Assembly: GCA_043721435.1 (NCBI GenBank)
Contig: JAYSQR010000076.1
Coordinates: forward strand, 1-53,558
Reading direction: 5' to 3'
Length of the DNA: 53,558 nt
Source: VFJL01 sp043721435
Lineage (GTDB): Bacteria > Pseudomonadota > Gammaproteobacteria > Burkholderiales > Nitrosomonadaceae
The notes below the pieces were generated by a model that had not been told where the DNA came from, made no database searches, and worked only from the letters and a program-made list of their open reading frames with translations. This document shows positions 41,399-50,197 of this stretch, piece by piece. The translations under genes were made by a program, and so were the position numbers. How positions within the stretch are numbered: position 1 is the stretch's first letter; each line of letters opens with the position of its first letter.

Positions 41399-42718
41399 CT
41401 ATCGCACTCTCGGCAAGGGCCCCCATGCCGGCTCTCTTACATCACCCATCTGCATTGAGAGCTCTTGTCTTGTTTTGCCGTCACTTGATACTACGGCTAA
41501 TATACCACGCCCCTTTACCTCAGTTGCATACAATATCATCTTATCGTTGGGGGCGGGGCTGGGAGATTCGTCAAAGCGTGAATCGGTCAGTAACTGCACC
41601 TGGCGGGTAGCCAGATCCTGCACCGCGACATTGAATCTGGTGCCACTGCGGTGAATAAAGGTAAAACTTTTTCCGTCCCGACTGTAGTGCGGGCTGACAT
41701 TGTAGCTGCCTTCAAAGGTAAGGCGCTCGGCTGTTCCGGACGCGGTCCCCGTTACTGGCATGCGATAGATTTGCGGGCTGCCACCGCGATCGGAAGTAAA
41801 AATGATCGACTGGCCGTCTGGTGAAAAATTGGGCTCGGTATCAATCCCGGAGCTTTGACTGAGCCTTTGCAAACCGCTTCCATCCGCATTTACCAGGAAT
41901 ATCTGCGAACCGCCCTGCAGGGACAGCACCACTGCCAGCTTCTTACCGTCGGGCGACCATGCCGGGGCACTGTTGCTCCCCTTGAAATTGGCCACCGCTT
42001 TGCGCGCCCGGGTTGCAAGCGTCTGCACGTAAACTATTGGTTTCTTGTTTTCGAATGACACATAGGCAATCTGGGTGCCGTCGGGCGACCATGCAGGTGA
42101 AATGATCGGCTCGCTGTATTCAATGATCGACTGGGCATTGAAGCCGTCAGCATCCGCCACTTGCAGCGCATACTTGTTACCCTGCTTCACTACATAAGCA
42201 ATACGGGTGCTGAATACACCCACATCCCCCGTCAGCCTTTCATAAATGATATCGGCTATCTGATGAGCTGCGGCACGCAGTCGATCTGCCGGGACGATCA
42301 TAGTGTAGTCGGTCAGCTGCACCTGTTTTGCTACATCCATCAGGTAAAAACCCACTTCCACTTGCCCGTCCGGCAGGATCACCGTGCTGCCGATCACCAG
42401 CGCACTAGCACCACGGTTTTTCCAGTCAAGATAGGCGATCTGCCGGGGATCACGTAGTGCGGGCCCAGTTGAATCAACCAGCCTGAAAAGACCGCTACGC
42501 TGCAAATCAGCCGCTACCACTGCAGTGATGCTTTGCTTGAGTTTTTCTTCGCCCGCGAAAGGAACAATGGCAATCGGAATCTGTGTCGCGCCACCACCAA
42601 ATATTTCAATGTCGAGCGCAGCCTGGAGTGGCGTACTAATCAGCCACAGCAAAAAAACATGTGCAAGTATATGGCGGGAGGATTGATAAAACCGCATCAG
42701 TATAAAAACAGCTTTCAT
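41399..42718 (-). CDS. tolB: Tol-Pal system beta-propeller protein TolB
   Basis: 439 residues from the ATG at 42718, with GGGTGA upstream; 42739 and 42697 are alternatives. A signal peptide (ending STPLQA) precedes an N-terminal domain starting ALDIEIFGGG. The six-bladed propeller shows repeated SPAWSPDGTQIAYVS, APAWSPDGKKLAVV and EPNFSPDGQSIIF units. Periplasmic partner of Pal and TolA. It is in normal operon order. Confidence 0.96.
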   Translation of the reverse strand: MKAVFILMRFYQSSRHILAHVFLLWLISTPLQAALDIEIFGGGATQIPIAIVPFAGEEKLKQSITAVVAADLQRSGLFRLVDSTGPALRDPRQIAYLDWKNRGASALVIGSTVILPDGQVEVGFYLMDVAKQVQLTDYTMIVPADRLRAAAHQIADIIYERLTGDVGVFSTRIAYVVKQGNKYALQVADADGFNAQSIIEYSEPIISPAWSPDGTQIAYVSFENKKPIVYVQTLATRARKAVANFKGSNSAPAWSPDGKKLAVVLSLQGGSQIFLVNADGSGLQRLSQSSGIDTEPNFSPDGQSIIFTSDRGGSPQIYRMPVTGTASGTAERLTFEGSYNVSPHYSRDGKSFTFIHRSGTRFNVAVQDLATRQVQLLTDSRFDESPSPAPNDKMILYATEVKGRGILAVVSSDGKTRQELSMQMGDVREPAWGPLPRVR

Positions 42719-42764
42719 TGTGTCACCCAGTAATACCAATAATAAATACCGTAAGTTTCGTCAG

Positions 42765-43499
42765 TCATTCGCGATAATGCACCTTAAGACTCAAATCGCG
42801 AAACTTAGGGAACAAGGTAGGGTCGGGTGGCAGCGGCAGCGGCTTGGCCAGATAAATGGCACGCTCCACGGCACTGTCAAACGCGGTATAGCCGCTGCTC
42901 TTCCGCAGCCTCACATTAAGAATGTCGCCACCCGGCAGCAAAGTAACATCAAGTTCCGCCACTGAATCATCTGGTATATTGGGCGGCAAGACAATACGGC
43001 TCCTTATTTTGGCCATGATTTTTGCCTTGTATTCGGCGATCACGTCCAGCGCCCGGGATTGCGCCGCCTGCTGCGCCCGCTGTTTTTCAAGCGCTTCCTG
43101 ATCTCGCACCAACTGTTCCAGATCATCAGCTACCTTTGGCTTTTGCTCTTCCGGCACTGGCTGCTTTTTCTCCACCGGTTTGGGTGGCTCAACCTTTTCC
43201 TTGAGCGCGATATCCGGCTTCGTGGGTGGCGGAGTTTCCGGCTTCGGCGGCAGGTGCTTTACCTCAGGGGGCGATGGGGCCGGTTTGGGTGGCAAGGGCC
43301 TTGCTCTGGCAGGCGGCGGGGCCGGCTCGGGTAGACTGCTCCACAAATCCACCACCATGCCTTCAGGTGGATAGCTTTTCCAGCTGAGACCAAAAATCAT
43401 AAAGATAAAAAAAGCCACATGCACCAGCAGCGCCAGTGCTCCTGCCGGCAATAATCCCGGCTCAGGGTGCGCGGAGTCTCGCAATGCCAGCGCACTCAT
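42765..43499 (-). CDS. tolA: Cell envelope integrity protein TolA
   Basis: 244 residues, short for TolA. One membrane helix (about 18-40), then a Pro-rich linker (RPLPPKPAPSPPEVKHLPPK) and a short Lys/Glu/Gln helix (DLEQLVRDQEALEKQRAQQA) in place of the long Ala-rich helix of E. coli. The C-terminal TonB-like domain has LRKSSGYTAFDSAVERAI. It links TolQR to Pal/TolB. It overlaps tolR by 4 bp. Confidence 0.93.
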   Translation of the reverse strand: MSALALRDSAHPEPGLLPAGALALLVHVAFFIFMIFGLSWKSYPPEGMVVDLWSSLPEPAPPPARARPLPPKPAPSPPEVKHLPPKPETPPPTKPDIALKEKVEPPKPVEKKQPVPEEQKPKVADDLEQLVRDQEALEKQRAQQAAQSRALDVIAEYKAKIMAKIRSRIVLPPNIPDDSVAELDVTLLPGGDILNVRLRKSSGYTAFDSAVERAIYLAKPLPLPPDPTLFPKFRDLSLKVHYRE

Positions 43500-43912
43500 T
43501 TCGATCTGGCTAGCAGCCCGACTTTTTTCACTTGTTGCTGCTGCAGAATATCCATCACATTCATCACTTCTTCGTAACGTACGCTTTTGTCGGCAGCGAT
43601 CACCACTGGTTGTTCAGCGTTTTCTGCCTGCTTCTGTTTGATCGCCTCGACCAGTTGGGTGCGGCTGATGGTCTGTTCGGCCCCCGCCTTGTCCCGGTCA
43701 CGCAGCGTCAGACTGCCGTCGGCCTTGATGATCACCTCCAGCGGCGCCACTGGCGGCGTCAGGGATTTGCCGATCTGCGGCAATTCGACCTGGCCGGGAC
43801 TGATGAGCGGCGCCGTAATCATGAAAATCACCAGCAATACCAGCATTACGTCGATGTAAGGTACGACGTTGATCTCGTTCATCTGCCGGCGCTTGGTGCG
43901 GCGTTCAGTCAT
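43496..43912 (-). CDS. tolR: Biopolymer transport protein TolR
   Basis: 138 residues, ExbD/TolR family. One membrane helix with the key Asp in VVPYIDVMLVLLVIFMITAPL; the periplasmic domain ends with VMNVMDILQQQQVKKVGLL. With TolQ it forms the proton-driven stator for TolA. The start overlaps nothing; tolQ ends 27 bp upstream. Confidence 0.96.
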   Translation of the reverse strand: MTERRTKRRQMNEINVVPYIDVMLVLLVIFMITAPLISPGQVELPQIGKSLTPPVAPLEVIIKADGSLTLRDRDKAGAEQTISRTQLVEAIKQKQAENAEQPVVIAADKSVRYEEVMNVMDILQQQQVKKVGLLARSK

Positions 43913-43939
43913 GACACCCGCCCCATAAAATCACCTTCA

Positions 43940-44623
43940 TCAGGTCGCTTGCCGCTGCAATACATTGGACAATTCTTCCATGAAACTCTCAAAACGAGTT
44001 GCCAGCCGGTCGACATCGTGCGCATAGCGGTTATAAGCAATGACTGCGGGAATTGCGGCAAACAACCCCATCGCGGTCGCAATCAACGCCTCGGCAATGC
44101 CGGGTGCAACATGGGCGATGGTGGCCTGGGTAACATTGGACAGCCCGCGGAAAGAATTCATGATTCCCCAAACCGTGCCGAACAGGCCAACGTAAGGGCT
44201 CACTGACCCTACTGTCGCCAGAAAAGACAAGTGTGCTTCAAGGCCATCCATTTCCCGTTGGTAAGTGGCGCGCATTGCCCGACGCGTGCCATCCATCACC
44301 GTCCTGATATCCATCCCCGGCTGGCGCTTGTTCTTGACGAACTCGCGGAAACCAGCCTCAAAAATCCGTTCCATGCTGCCTGTCGGGTGGCGCGCGTCAC
44401 TGGCACTTTGATAGAGCTTGTTCAGATCCGGACCTTTCCAGAACACATCCTCAAATTCATCACTCTGCTTCATCGCCAGCCGGATGGTGAACATCTTGCG
44501 AAAAATGAACCACCACGACATAAATGAAGTCAGCAACAGCAGCGCCATCACCAGTTGTACCGGCAAACTGGCACTGCCGATGAGATGGAAAAGAGACATG
44601 TCTTGTGTAACCGATGCGTTCAT
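43940..44623 (-). CDS. tolQ: Protein TolQ
   Basis: 227 residues from ATG 44623, which overlaps the ybgC stop (ATGA). The open frame extends upstream but the family begins near MNASVTQDMSLFHLIGSAS. Three membrane helices; LATVGSVSPYVGLFGTVWGIMNSF and GIAEALIATAMGLFAAIPAVIAYN are the MotA/TolQ/ExbB signatures. Inner-membrane motor of the Tol-Pal system. Confidence 0.96.
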   Translation of the reverse strand: MNASVTQDMSLFHLIGSASLPVQLVMALLLLTSFMSWWFIFRKMFTIRLAMKQSDEFEDVFWKGPDLNKLYQSASDARHPTGSMERIFEAGFREFVKNKRQPGMDIRTVMDGTRRAMRATYQREMDGLEAHLSFLATVGSVSPYVGLFGTVWGIMNSFRGLSNVTQATIAHVAPGIAEALIATAMGLFAAIPAVIAYNRYAHDVDRLATRFESFMEELSNVLQRQAT

Positions 44624-45069
44624 AAGAGTTTTCCAAGTTTGTGACGCAGTGGCGCTGGCACGCTCACTGGCTTGAGAGTATCGACACCCACACACACCGC
44701 ATTAACGGCAGCGGCAGCCAGCAGGGTCTGGCCGCGCAATACTTGCTGGCAGAATGTTAGGCGGCTTCTGCCCACTGCCGTTACTTGCACGCTTACATGC
44801 AACAAATCGTCCAGCAATGCCGGCTTGAAATATTCAATGTTGAGCGAACGTATCATAAAAATCGCCTTGTGTACCTGAACCAACGAGTGAATATCAAATC
44901 CCAGTTCCCGCAGCCATTCGTAACGGGCGCGCTCCATGAAATCGAGATAAGTCGAATGATAAACCACTCCGCCCGCATCTGTATTCTGATAATACACGCG
45001 TAGTGGAAGGGAGAAAGTGGCAGCCGGGACCAAGTGCCCGGCACTCTGAGTATCGAGTTCAGCGTTCAT
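44620..45069 (-). CDS. ybgC: Acyl-CoA thioesterase YbgC (tol-pal associated)
   Basis: 149 residues, hotdog fold. The active-site motif YYQNTDAGGVVYHSTYLDFMERAR is diagnostic, with Asp of NTDAGG. It hydrolyses short or long acyl-CoA thioesters in the cytoplasm and is linked with phospholipid synthesis. First gene of ybgC-tolQRAB-pal-cpoB; ruvB ends 15 bp upstream. Confidence 0.95.
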   Translation of the reverse strand: MNAELDTQSAGHLVPAATFSLPLRVYYQNTDAGGVVYHSTYLDFMERARYEWLRELGFDIHSLVQVHKAIFMIRSLNIEYFKPALLDDLLHVSVQVTAVGRSRLTFCQQVLRGQTLLAAAAVNAVCVGVDTLKPVSVPAPLRHKLGKLL

Positions 45070-45084
45070 TGATTGGTACAGCCT

Positions 45085-46125
45085 TCATTCCCCATCCCAC
45101 AACTCTCCGCTCAACCCGTTCTTCGGTAATGCCATGCTGAAGTGCTGGTAAGCGATGACTGTCGCCATGCGTCCGCGCGGGGTACGCTTCATGTAACCCT
45201 GCTGGATCAGGTAGGGCTCCAGCACATCCTCGATGGTACCGCGCTCTTCGCTGATGGCGGCAGCGAGATTATCCACTCCCACCGGACCGCCGCCGAATTT
45301 TTCCATCACCGCCAGCAGCAGCTTTCTGTCCATTACGTCCAGCCCGGCAATATCCACATCCAGCATGATCAGCGCCGCATCCGCCACCGGTCGGGTGATA
45401 TGGCCTTCAGCTTTGACTTCGGCAAAATCGCGTACCCGCCGCAGCAGGCGGTTAACGATACGTGGTGTGCCGCGCGAACGGCGGGCGATTTCTATCGCCC
45501 CGTCGGGAGAAATTTCCACGTTGAGCAATCCGGCTGAGCGCGTGACGATGCGAGTCAGCTCTTCTACCGAATAAAACTCCAGCCGCGAAATGATGCCGAA
45601 ACGGTCGCGCAACGGATTGGTCAGCATGCCAGCACGGGTGGTGGCGCCCACCAGCGTAAACGGCGGCAAATCAAGCTTAACCGAGCGCGCGGCGGGACCC
45701 TCGCCGATCATGATATCGAGCTGGTAATCCTCCAGCGCTGGGTAGAGAATTTCTTCCACTACCGGCGAAAGCCGGTGGATTTCGTCGATGAACAGCACAT
45801 CATTGGGTTCGAGATTGGTCAACAGCGCCGCCAGATCGCCGGGGCGCTCCAGTACTGGGCCGGAGGTGTGGCGCAGACTCACGCCCATCTCCCTAGCAAT
45901 AATGTGGGCGAGCGTGGTTTTGCCTAATCCGGGGGGGCCAAACAGCAGGACGTGATCAAGCGCTTCCTTGCGCCGCCGCGCCGCTTCGATGAAAATCTGC
46001 AATTGTCCGCGAACTTTTTCCTGGCCAACATATTCGTCCAGAAACTTGGGGCGTAGCGCCCGCTCCAGATCTTCTTCCTGGGTAGACGCCGGCGCGGCGG
46101 CGATCAATCGGTCAGTCTCAATCAT
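45085..46125 (-). CDS. ruvB: Holliday junction branch migration helicase RuvB
   Basis: 346 residues. Walker A GPPGLGKTT (63-71), Walker B LFIDEIH (111-117), sensor region GATTRAGML and arginine finger LRDRFG. The C-terminal winged helix ends with QQGYMKRTPRGRMAT. Hexameric AAA+ motor driving branch migration with RuvA. It follows ruvA by 73 bp. Confidence 0.98.
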   Translation of the reverse strand: MIETDRLIAAAPASTQEEDLERALRPKFLDEYVGQEKVRGQLQIFIEAARRRKEALDHVLLFGPPGLGKTTLAHIIAREMGVSLRHTSGPVLERPGDLAALLTNLEPNDVLFIDEIHRLSPVVEEILYPALEDYQLDIMIGEGPAARSVKLDLPPFTLVGATTRAGMLTNPLRDRFGIISRLEFYSVEELTRIVTRSAGLLNVEISPDGAIEIARRSRGTPRIVNRLLRRVRDFAEVKAEGHITRPVADAALIMLDVDIAGLDVMDRKLLLAVMEKFGGGPVGVDNLAAAISEERGTIEDVLEPYLIQQGYMKRTPRGRMATVIAYQHFSMALPKNGLSGELWDGE

Positions 46126-46198
46126 TCATATGGCGTAGATAATTCGCCCGCTTGACAGGCAAGCAGGTTTTCATAAAGGTGCGGGCAAGCTATCTGCA

Positions 46199-46792
46199 CT
46201 ACTTTTCTTTTGACAGAAATTTCAACGCCTGCCGTATACCGTCGGACACGGCAACGCCAGCAGGTAATTGCTTGATCGCCCAATTGGCTTCGCGGTCATT
46301 ATAACCCAGTGACAACAACGCATTGAGTATGTCGCTGTCGCTTCTCGAAGAAAGCGCGACACCCGTTGCGCCGGTGGTACCGGCCAAACCGAGGTCGAGT
46401 TTGTCACGCAACTCCAGCAGCAGACGTTCGGCAGTTTTCTTGCCAATGCCGGGGGTTTTGATGAGTCGGCCACTGTCCTGGGTCGCCACTGCCTGCTGCA
46501 GGTCAGCCACGCTCAGGCCCGACAGCACAGCCAATGCAGTTCTTGCACCCACACCGGAAATTTTCACGAGTTGGCGGAAAGCCTGCCGCTCGGCTTCGGT
46601 GCCAAAGCCGAACAGCAGATGTATATCTTCGCGCACCACCAGATGGGTATGAAGTATGATTTGCGTGCCGATGGCGGGTAGCTGATAAAACGTACTCATG
46701 GGCACGTCGATTTCATAACCGACACCTTGCACATCCACCAGCACCAGCGGTGGATGCTTTTCCAGCAACAGTCCCGTTATCCTGCCGATCAT
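46199..46792 (-). CDS. ruvA: Holliday junction DNA-binding protein RuvA
   Basis: 197 residues from ATG 46792 (MIGRITGLLLEKHPPLVLVD), which overlaps the ruvC stop by ATGA. OB-fold domain I, helix-hairpin-helix domain II (VKISGVGARTALAVLSG and TPGIGKKTAERLLLEL) and a C-terminal RuvB-binding domain III (LLSLGYNDREANWAI). Tetramer on the junction. Confidence 0.97.
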   Translation of the reverse strand: MIGRITGLLLEKHPPLVLVDVQGVGYEIDVPMSTFYQLPAIGTQIILHTHLVVREDIHLLFGFGTEAERQAFRQLVKISGVGARTALAVLSGLSVADLQQAVATQDSGRLIKTPGIGKKTAERLLLELRDKLDLGLAGTTGATGVALSSRSDSDILNALLSLGYNDREANWAIKQLPAGVAVSDGIRQALKFLSKEK

Positions 46793-47307
46793 ACCAACCG
46801 CCCCCGTTTCATGCGATAGCCCGCTGTCGAAATCCCGCCTAGCCCTTGACCGCCATGCGCATGGCAAATGGCGCAGGCAAGCGCATCTGCCGCATCCGCG
46901 CTGGGACTGCCGGCAAGTTTCAGCAAACGTTTCACCATTTCCTGCACCTGTTCTTTTTTTGCATGCCCGTTACCGACTACCGCTTGCTTGACTTGCAGCG
47001 CGGTGTATTCGGCAACGACAAGATTATTCAGCACCGCCGCACAAATCGCTGCACCACGCGCTTGTCCGAGCATCAGTGTGGATTTTGGATTGACGTTGAC
47101 GAACACTTGCTCGACTGCGACTTGATCGGGACGATGTTGGGCGATGACTTCATTGAGATGATCCATGATGGATTTCAGGCGCAGCGGCAGTTCGCCATCA
47201 GGGGTCTTGATACAGCCGCTACTGATGTAAGCCAGGTTACTGCCGGTTTTATCGATGACCCCGAAACCGGTGATGCGCAAGCCAGGGTCTATGCCAAGGA
47301 TACGGAT
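46789..47307 (-). CDS. ruvC: Holliday junction resolvase RuvC, apparently with an ATC start
   Basis: 172 residues if read from ATC at 47307, giving RILGIDPGLRITGFGVID with the catalytic Asp of GIDPG. That matches the family's length and start. No ATG, GTG or TTG is in frame between the yebC stop and this point; the first usual codon is TTG at 47280, which would remove the catalytic Asp. AGGTGA lies at the right distance upstream of the ATC. One missing A in an A-run would alternatively put a GTG in frame. Other catalytic acids: Glu in AVEQVF and Asp in SADAADALACAICHAH. Confidence 0.92.
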   Translation of the reverse strand: MRILGIDPGLRITGFGVIDKTGSNLAYISSGCIKTPDGELPLRLKSIMDHLNEVIAQHRPDQVAVEQVFVNVNPKSTLMLGQARGAAICAAVLNNLVVAEYTALQVKQAVVGNGHAKKEQVQEMVKRLLKLAGSPSADAADALACAICHAHGGQGLGGISTAGYRMKRGRLV

Positions 47308-47328
47308 TTTGTCACCTGCCGGAGATAA

Positions 47329-48054
47329 CTAGCCATCAATCACTGCCGTCGTATAAACCTCTTGCACATCGTCGATATTTTCCAGTGCATCCAGCAGCTT
47401 TTGCATTTTCACCGCATCATCGCCGGTCAATACAATCTCATTTTCAGGTTTCATCGTCACTTCGGCGTGCTCTGCCTTGAAACCGGCTTTCTCCAGCGCC
47501 ACCTTGACGGTGGATAATTCATACGGCGCCGTGATCACTTCGATGCTGCCGTCGTCGTTGCTGATCACGTCCTCGGCACTCGCCTCCAGTGCCGCCTCCA
47601 TCAGCTTGTCCTCGTTGGTGCCGGGAGCAAAAAACATCTGGCCGCAATGTTTGAACAGGAACGCAACCGAACCGTCAGTACCGAGGTTGCCACCGTATTT
47701 GGTGAAAGCGTGGCGCACATCGGCTACCGTACGCACGCGGTTGTCGGTCATGCAATCGACCAGTACGGCTGCACCGGCAATACCGTAGCCCTCATAACGT
47801 ACTTCCTCGTAATTCACGCCGTCCAGTTCGCCGCTGCCGCGCTTGACCGCCCGCTCGACGTTGTCCTTGGGCATGTTCTGCTCGTAGGCCTTGTCGATGG
47901 CCAGACGCAAGCGCGGATTGTTGGCGGAATCCCCGCCGCCGAGCCGTGCGGCAACAGTAATCTCCTTGATGAGCCGGGTGAAAATCTTGCCGCGCTTGGC
48001 GTCCGTCGCGGCTTTCTTGTGCTTGATATTAGCCCACTTGCTGTGACCAGCCAT
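47329..48054 (-). CDS. yebC: YebC/PmpR family DNA-binding transcriptional regulator
   Basis: 241 residues. MAGHSKWANIKHKKAATDAKRGKIF is the family start; NMPKDNVERAVKRG and YEGYGIAGAAVLVDCMTDN follow. Members act as transcription regulators, and recent work links the family to ribosome stalling relief. It precedes ruvC, as in most bacteria, and leads the leftward group. Confidence 0.96.
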   Translation of the reverse strand: MAGHSKWANIKHKKAATDAKRGKIFTRLIKEITVAARLGGGDSANNPRLRLAIDKAYEQNMPKDNVERAVKRGSGELDGVNYEEVRYEGYGIAGAAVLVDCMTDNRVRTVADVRHAFTKYGGNLGTDGSVAFLFKHCGQMFFAPGTNEDKLMEAALEASAEDVISNDDGSIEVITAPYELSTVKVALEKAGFKAEHAEVTMKPENEIVLTGDDAVKMQKLLDALENIDDVQEVYTTAVIDG

Positions 48055-48152
48055 GATACCCGCGCTCCGTGTTGAAGTAACGCAATGTTACCACCCCGCA
48101 TCCTGCGGATAAAGCAGGATAAACATTGTGAGCGCAACAAGTGATGGCGGCT

Positions 48153-48719
48153 TTATGCACAGCTGGTAATCTTGGATACGCGTGAACGGCCACTGGCACT
48201 GAGCACGATTTTGCGCCCGTGGCCGGATACTGCAGGTGCAGGAGGGCAAAGTGTGAAAGTGCCCGCCTGAAAAGCACCGCTGGCCAGTTTGGTCATGCCC
48301 TGCGGATCATACGAAACATAACTGCTGATGCTGGTGTTCCCGTTCAGAGCATAGCCGCTTGGCAAAGCAGGCATCTTGTGCACTATCAATTCACTGGCGG
48401 CCCGGTTTGCATCATTGTCTAAGTCAACGAATACTATCCAGCCCTGCTCCCAGCCACCCATACCGGCGCAGGTCTGCCCGTCAGCCGAGCTCTTGCACAG
48501 CACCACCCGCCGGTTGCGCTTGATGGCTTCCGATCGAGCGAGGGTCAGGGTGGCAAACATATCGTTGGCATAAGCTGTCAGACGGTTGCTGACCATCGTT
48601 TGGTTGAAGACGGGCACGCTGACAGCCAGCAAAACGGCCGATACGGACAGTGTCGCCATCAACTCGGTCAAGGCAAAACCCCGACCGGGCAAAGCGCGCC
48701 TGTCACGAAGCATGGCCAT
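48153..48719 (-). CDS. GspH/FimT family pseudopilin
   Basis: 188 residues. Prepilin leader MAMLRDRRALPGRG, cleavage, FALTELMATLSVSAVLLAVSVPVFN with Glu at +5. The GspH/FimT domain shows LTAYANDMFATLTLARSEAIKRNRRVVLC and ends GRSRVSKITSCA with C-terminal Cys. A minor pilin for type IV pilus assembly. No other pil genes are adjacent; it stands alone upstream of yebC. Confidence 0.9.
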   Translation of the reverse strand: MAMLRDRRALPGRGFALTELMATLSVSAVLLAVSVPVFNQTMVSNRLTAYANDMFATLTLARSEAIKRNRRVVLCKSSADGQTCAGMGGWEQGWIVFVDLDNDANRAASELIVHKMPALPSGYALNGNTSISSYVSYDPQGMTKLASGAFQAGTFTLCPPAPAVSGHGRKIVLSASGRSRVSKITSCA

Positions 48720-49089
48720 GGTTCTGATTGCAGCCCCTATTGAGTCAATCCACTGCGGCTATGGCAACAACGCGTGGCTTTTCCCGAAATACAGAAAGAC
48801 GGAATGCCGGTATCACGACATCCCGCCAGCAGCAAGAAAAGGCCATCCCTCTCTATTTGCTGGCGATCAGTTTTTTATAGACCAGGAACCAGAGGGGTAC
48901 AAATCGATGAGGTTGCGAGGACTCGGTGCAGTCGCGAGTAGCGAGGTCAACCCGGGGCAGGTATGCAGACGCTGGATTTAGGATGATGCTTTTTTTCTCA
49001 CGTTTATATGAATATAGGCGATACACTTGGCAAACTGCCAGACTCGCCCGATAACCGGCGGATTTATTGGCATGAACGGCAAAAACGGA
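48720..49089. other. Intergenic region between fimT-like gene and thiO
   Basis: About 370 bp with only short, unconvincing frames on both strands. No tRNA, strong hairpin or repeat found. It must hold promoters for the two divergent genes. A thi-box (TPP riboswitch) upstream of thiO was looked for but not seen. Confidence 0.5.
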
Positions 49090-50187
49090 ATGAATCAGGA
49101 TTTTATTGTAATCGGTGCAGGCATCATCGGCTTGGCCACGGCAGAGCAATTGCTGGCACAAGGCGCGACGGTAACCATACTCGAACGCGGCGCAGTCGGA
49201 CAGGAATCATCCTGGGCGGGCGGAGGCATTCTGTCGCCGTTGTGCCCGTGGGACTATCCGGATGAAGTGACACGCCTGACCAGCTACAGCGCAGCCTTGT
49301 TCGCCGCCTGGGCAGACAACCTGCACATGGCGAGCGGGATTGATCCGGAATATGAGATGAGCGGGATGCTGGTGCTGCCGCCGTTTGATGCGTGCGCGGC
49401 ACAGCAATGGTGCGCGACGCATGGGGTCAAGGCGGAAAGAGCTTCTCGCGCCGCTGTGCTTGCTACTCCCACAGCGGGAAAAGAAACTGGGGAAGAAAGT
49501 GATGCGCTGCTGTTGCCGGAAGTGGCGCAGGTGCGTAATCCGCGCCTGTTGCGCGCACTGCGCAAGCGGGTGGAAGCACTCGGCGGGTGCATTATCGAGC
49601 AGTGCGCCGTACACGACATTGTGGCCGGAGGTGGCCGGGTACTGTCACTCGCCACCACGTGCGGTACATTCAGTGCACAGGGATACATCGTCACTGCCGG
49701 GGCGTGGAGCAAGCAAGTGCTGGGGCGGCACGCCCTTAGCCTGGATATCAAGCCGGCGCGCGGACAGATGTTGTTGTTCAGATTTGCTGCAGCACCGCTG
49801 CGCTTCATCCTGTTGCAGGGTGACTTGTACTTGATTTCCCGCCGCGATGGGCACCTGCTGGTTGGCAGCACGCTGGAAGATGTTGGTTTTGATAAGCAGA
49901 CCACTATTGCAGCGCGCAACGACTTATTCGAACGGGCGCAAAGGCTATTGCCAGCATTGGCTAGCATGCCGCTGGTGCAGCACTGGGCTGGGCTACGTCC
50001 CGCGTCACCGCGCAACATCCCCGCCATCGGACGGCACCCGCAGTTGGACAATCTTTACATCAACAGCGGGCATTTCCGTTATGGCGTAACCATGGCTCCA
50101 GGCAGTGCCGCAATCCTGTCAAACGAGATGATCGGCGCGCCGCAACCGTTCGATGTTGCGCCTTACCGGGCAGGGTGGGGGATTTAG
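49090..50187 (+). CDS. thiO: Glycine oxidase ThiO
   Basis: 365 residues from ATG 49090; ATG 49072 would add six. FAD-binding Rossmann motif FIVIGAGIIGLATAEQLLAQG, EESSWAGGGILSPL-like region (QESSWAGGGILSPLCPW), and a late HWAGLRPASPRNIPAIG and GHFRYGVTMAPGSA, typical of ThiO/DAO. It makes iminoglycine for the thiazole of thiamine. No other thi genes in the window. Confidence 0.9.
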   Translation: MNQDFIVIGAGIIGLATAEQLLAQGATVTILERGAVGQESSWAGGGILSPLCPWDYPDEVTRLTSYSAALFAAWADNLHMASGIDPEYEMSGMLVLPPFDACAAQQWCATHGVKAERASRAAVLATPTAGKETGEESDALLLPEVAQVRNPRLLRALRKRVEALGGCIIEQCAVHDIVAGGGRVLSLATTCGTFSAQGYIVTAGAWSKQVLGRHALSLDIKPARGQMLLFRFAAAPLRFILLQGDLYLISRRDGHLLVGSTLEDVGFDKQTTIAARNDLFERAQRLLPALASMPLVQHWAGLRPASPRNIPAIGRHPQLDNLYINSGHFRYGVTMAPGSAAILSNEMIGAPQPFDVAPYRAGWGI

Positions 50188-50197
50188 GCCACCCCGG

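Noticed and set aside
49000..49089. TPP riboswitch before thiO
   Set aside because: The conserved thi-box elements (CUGAGA and its partner) are not present in a proper order.
48853..49161. Minus-strand frame of 102 codons upstream of thiO
   Set aside because: No ribosome site, no domain and a composition rich in Cys, Tyr and Arg; it also overlaps the thiO start.
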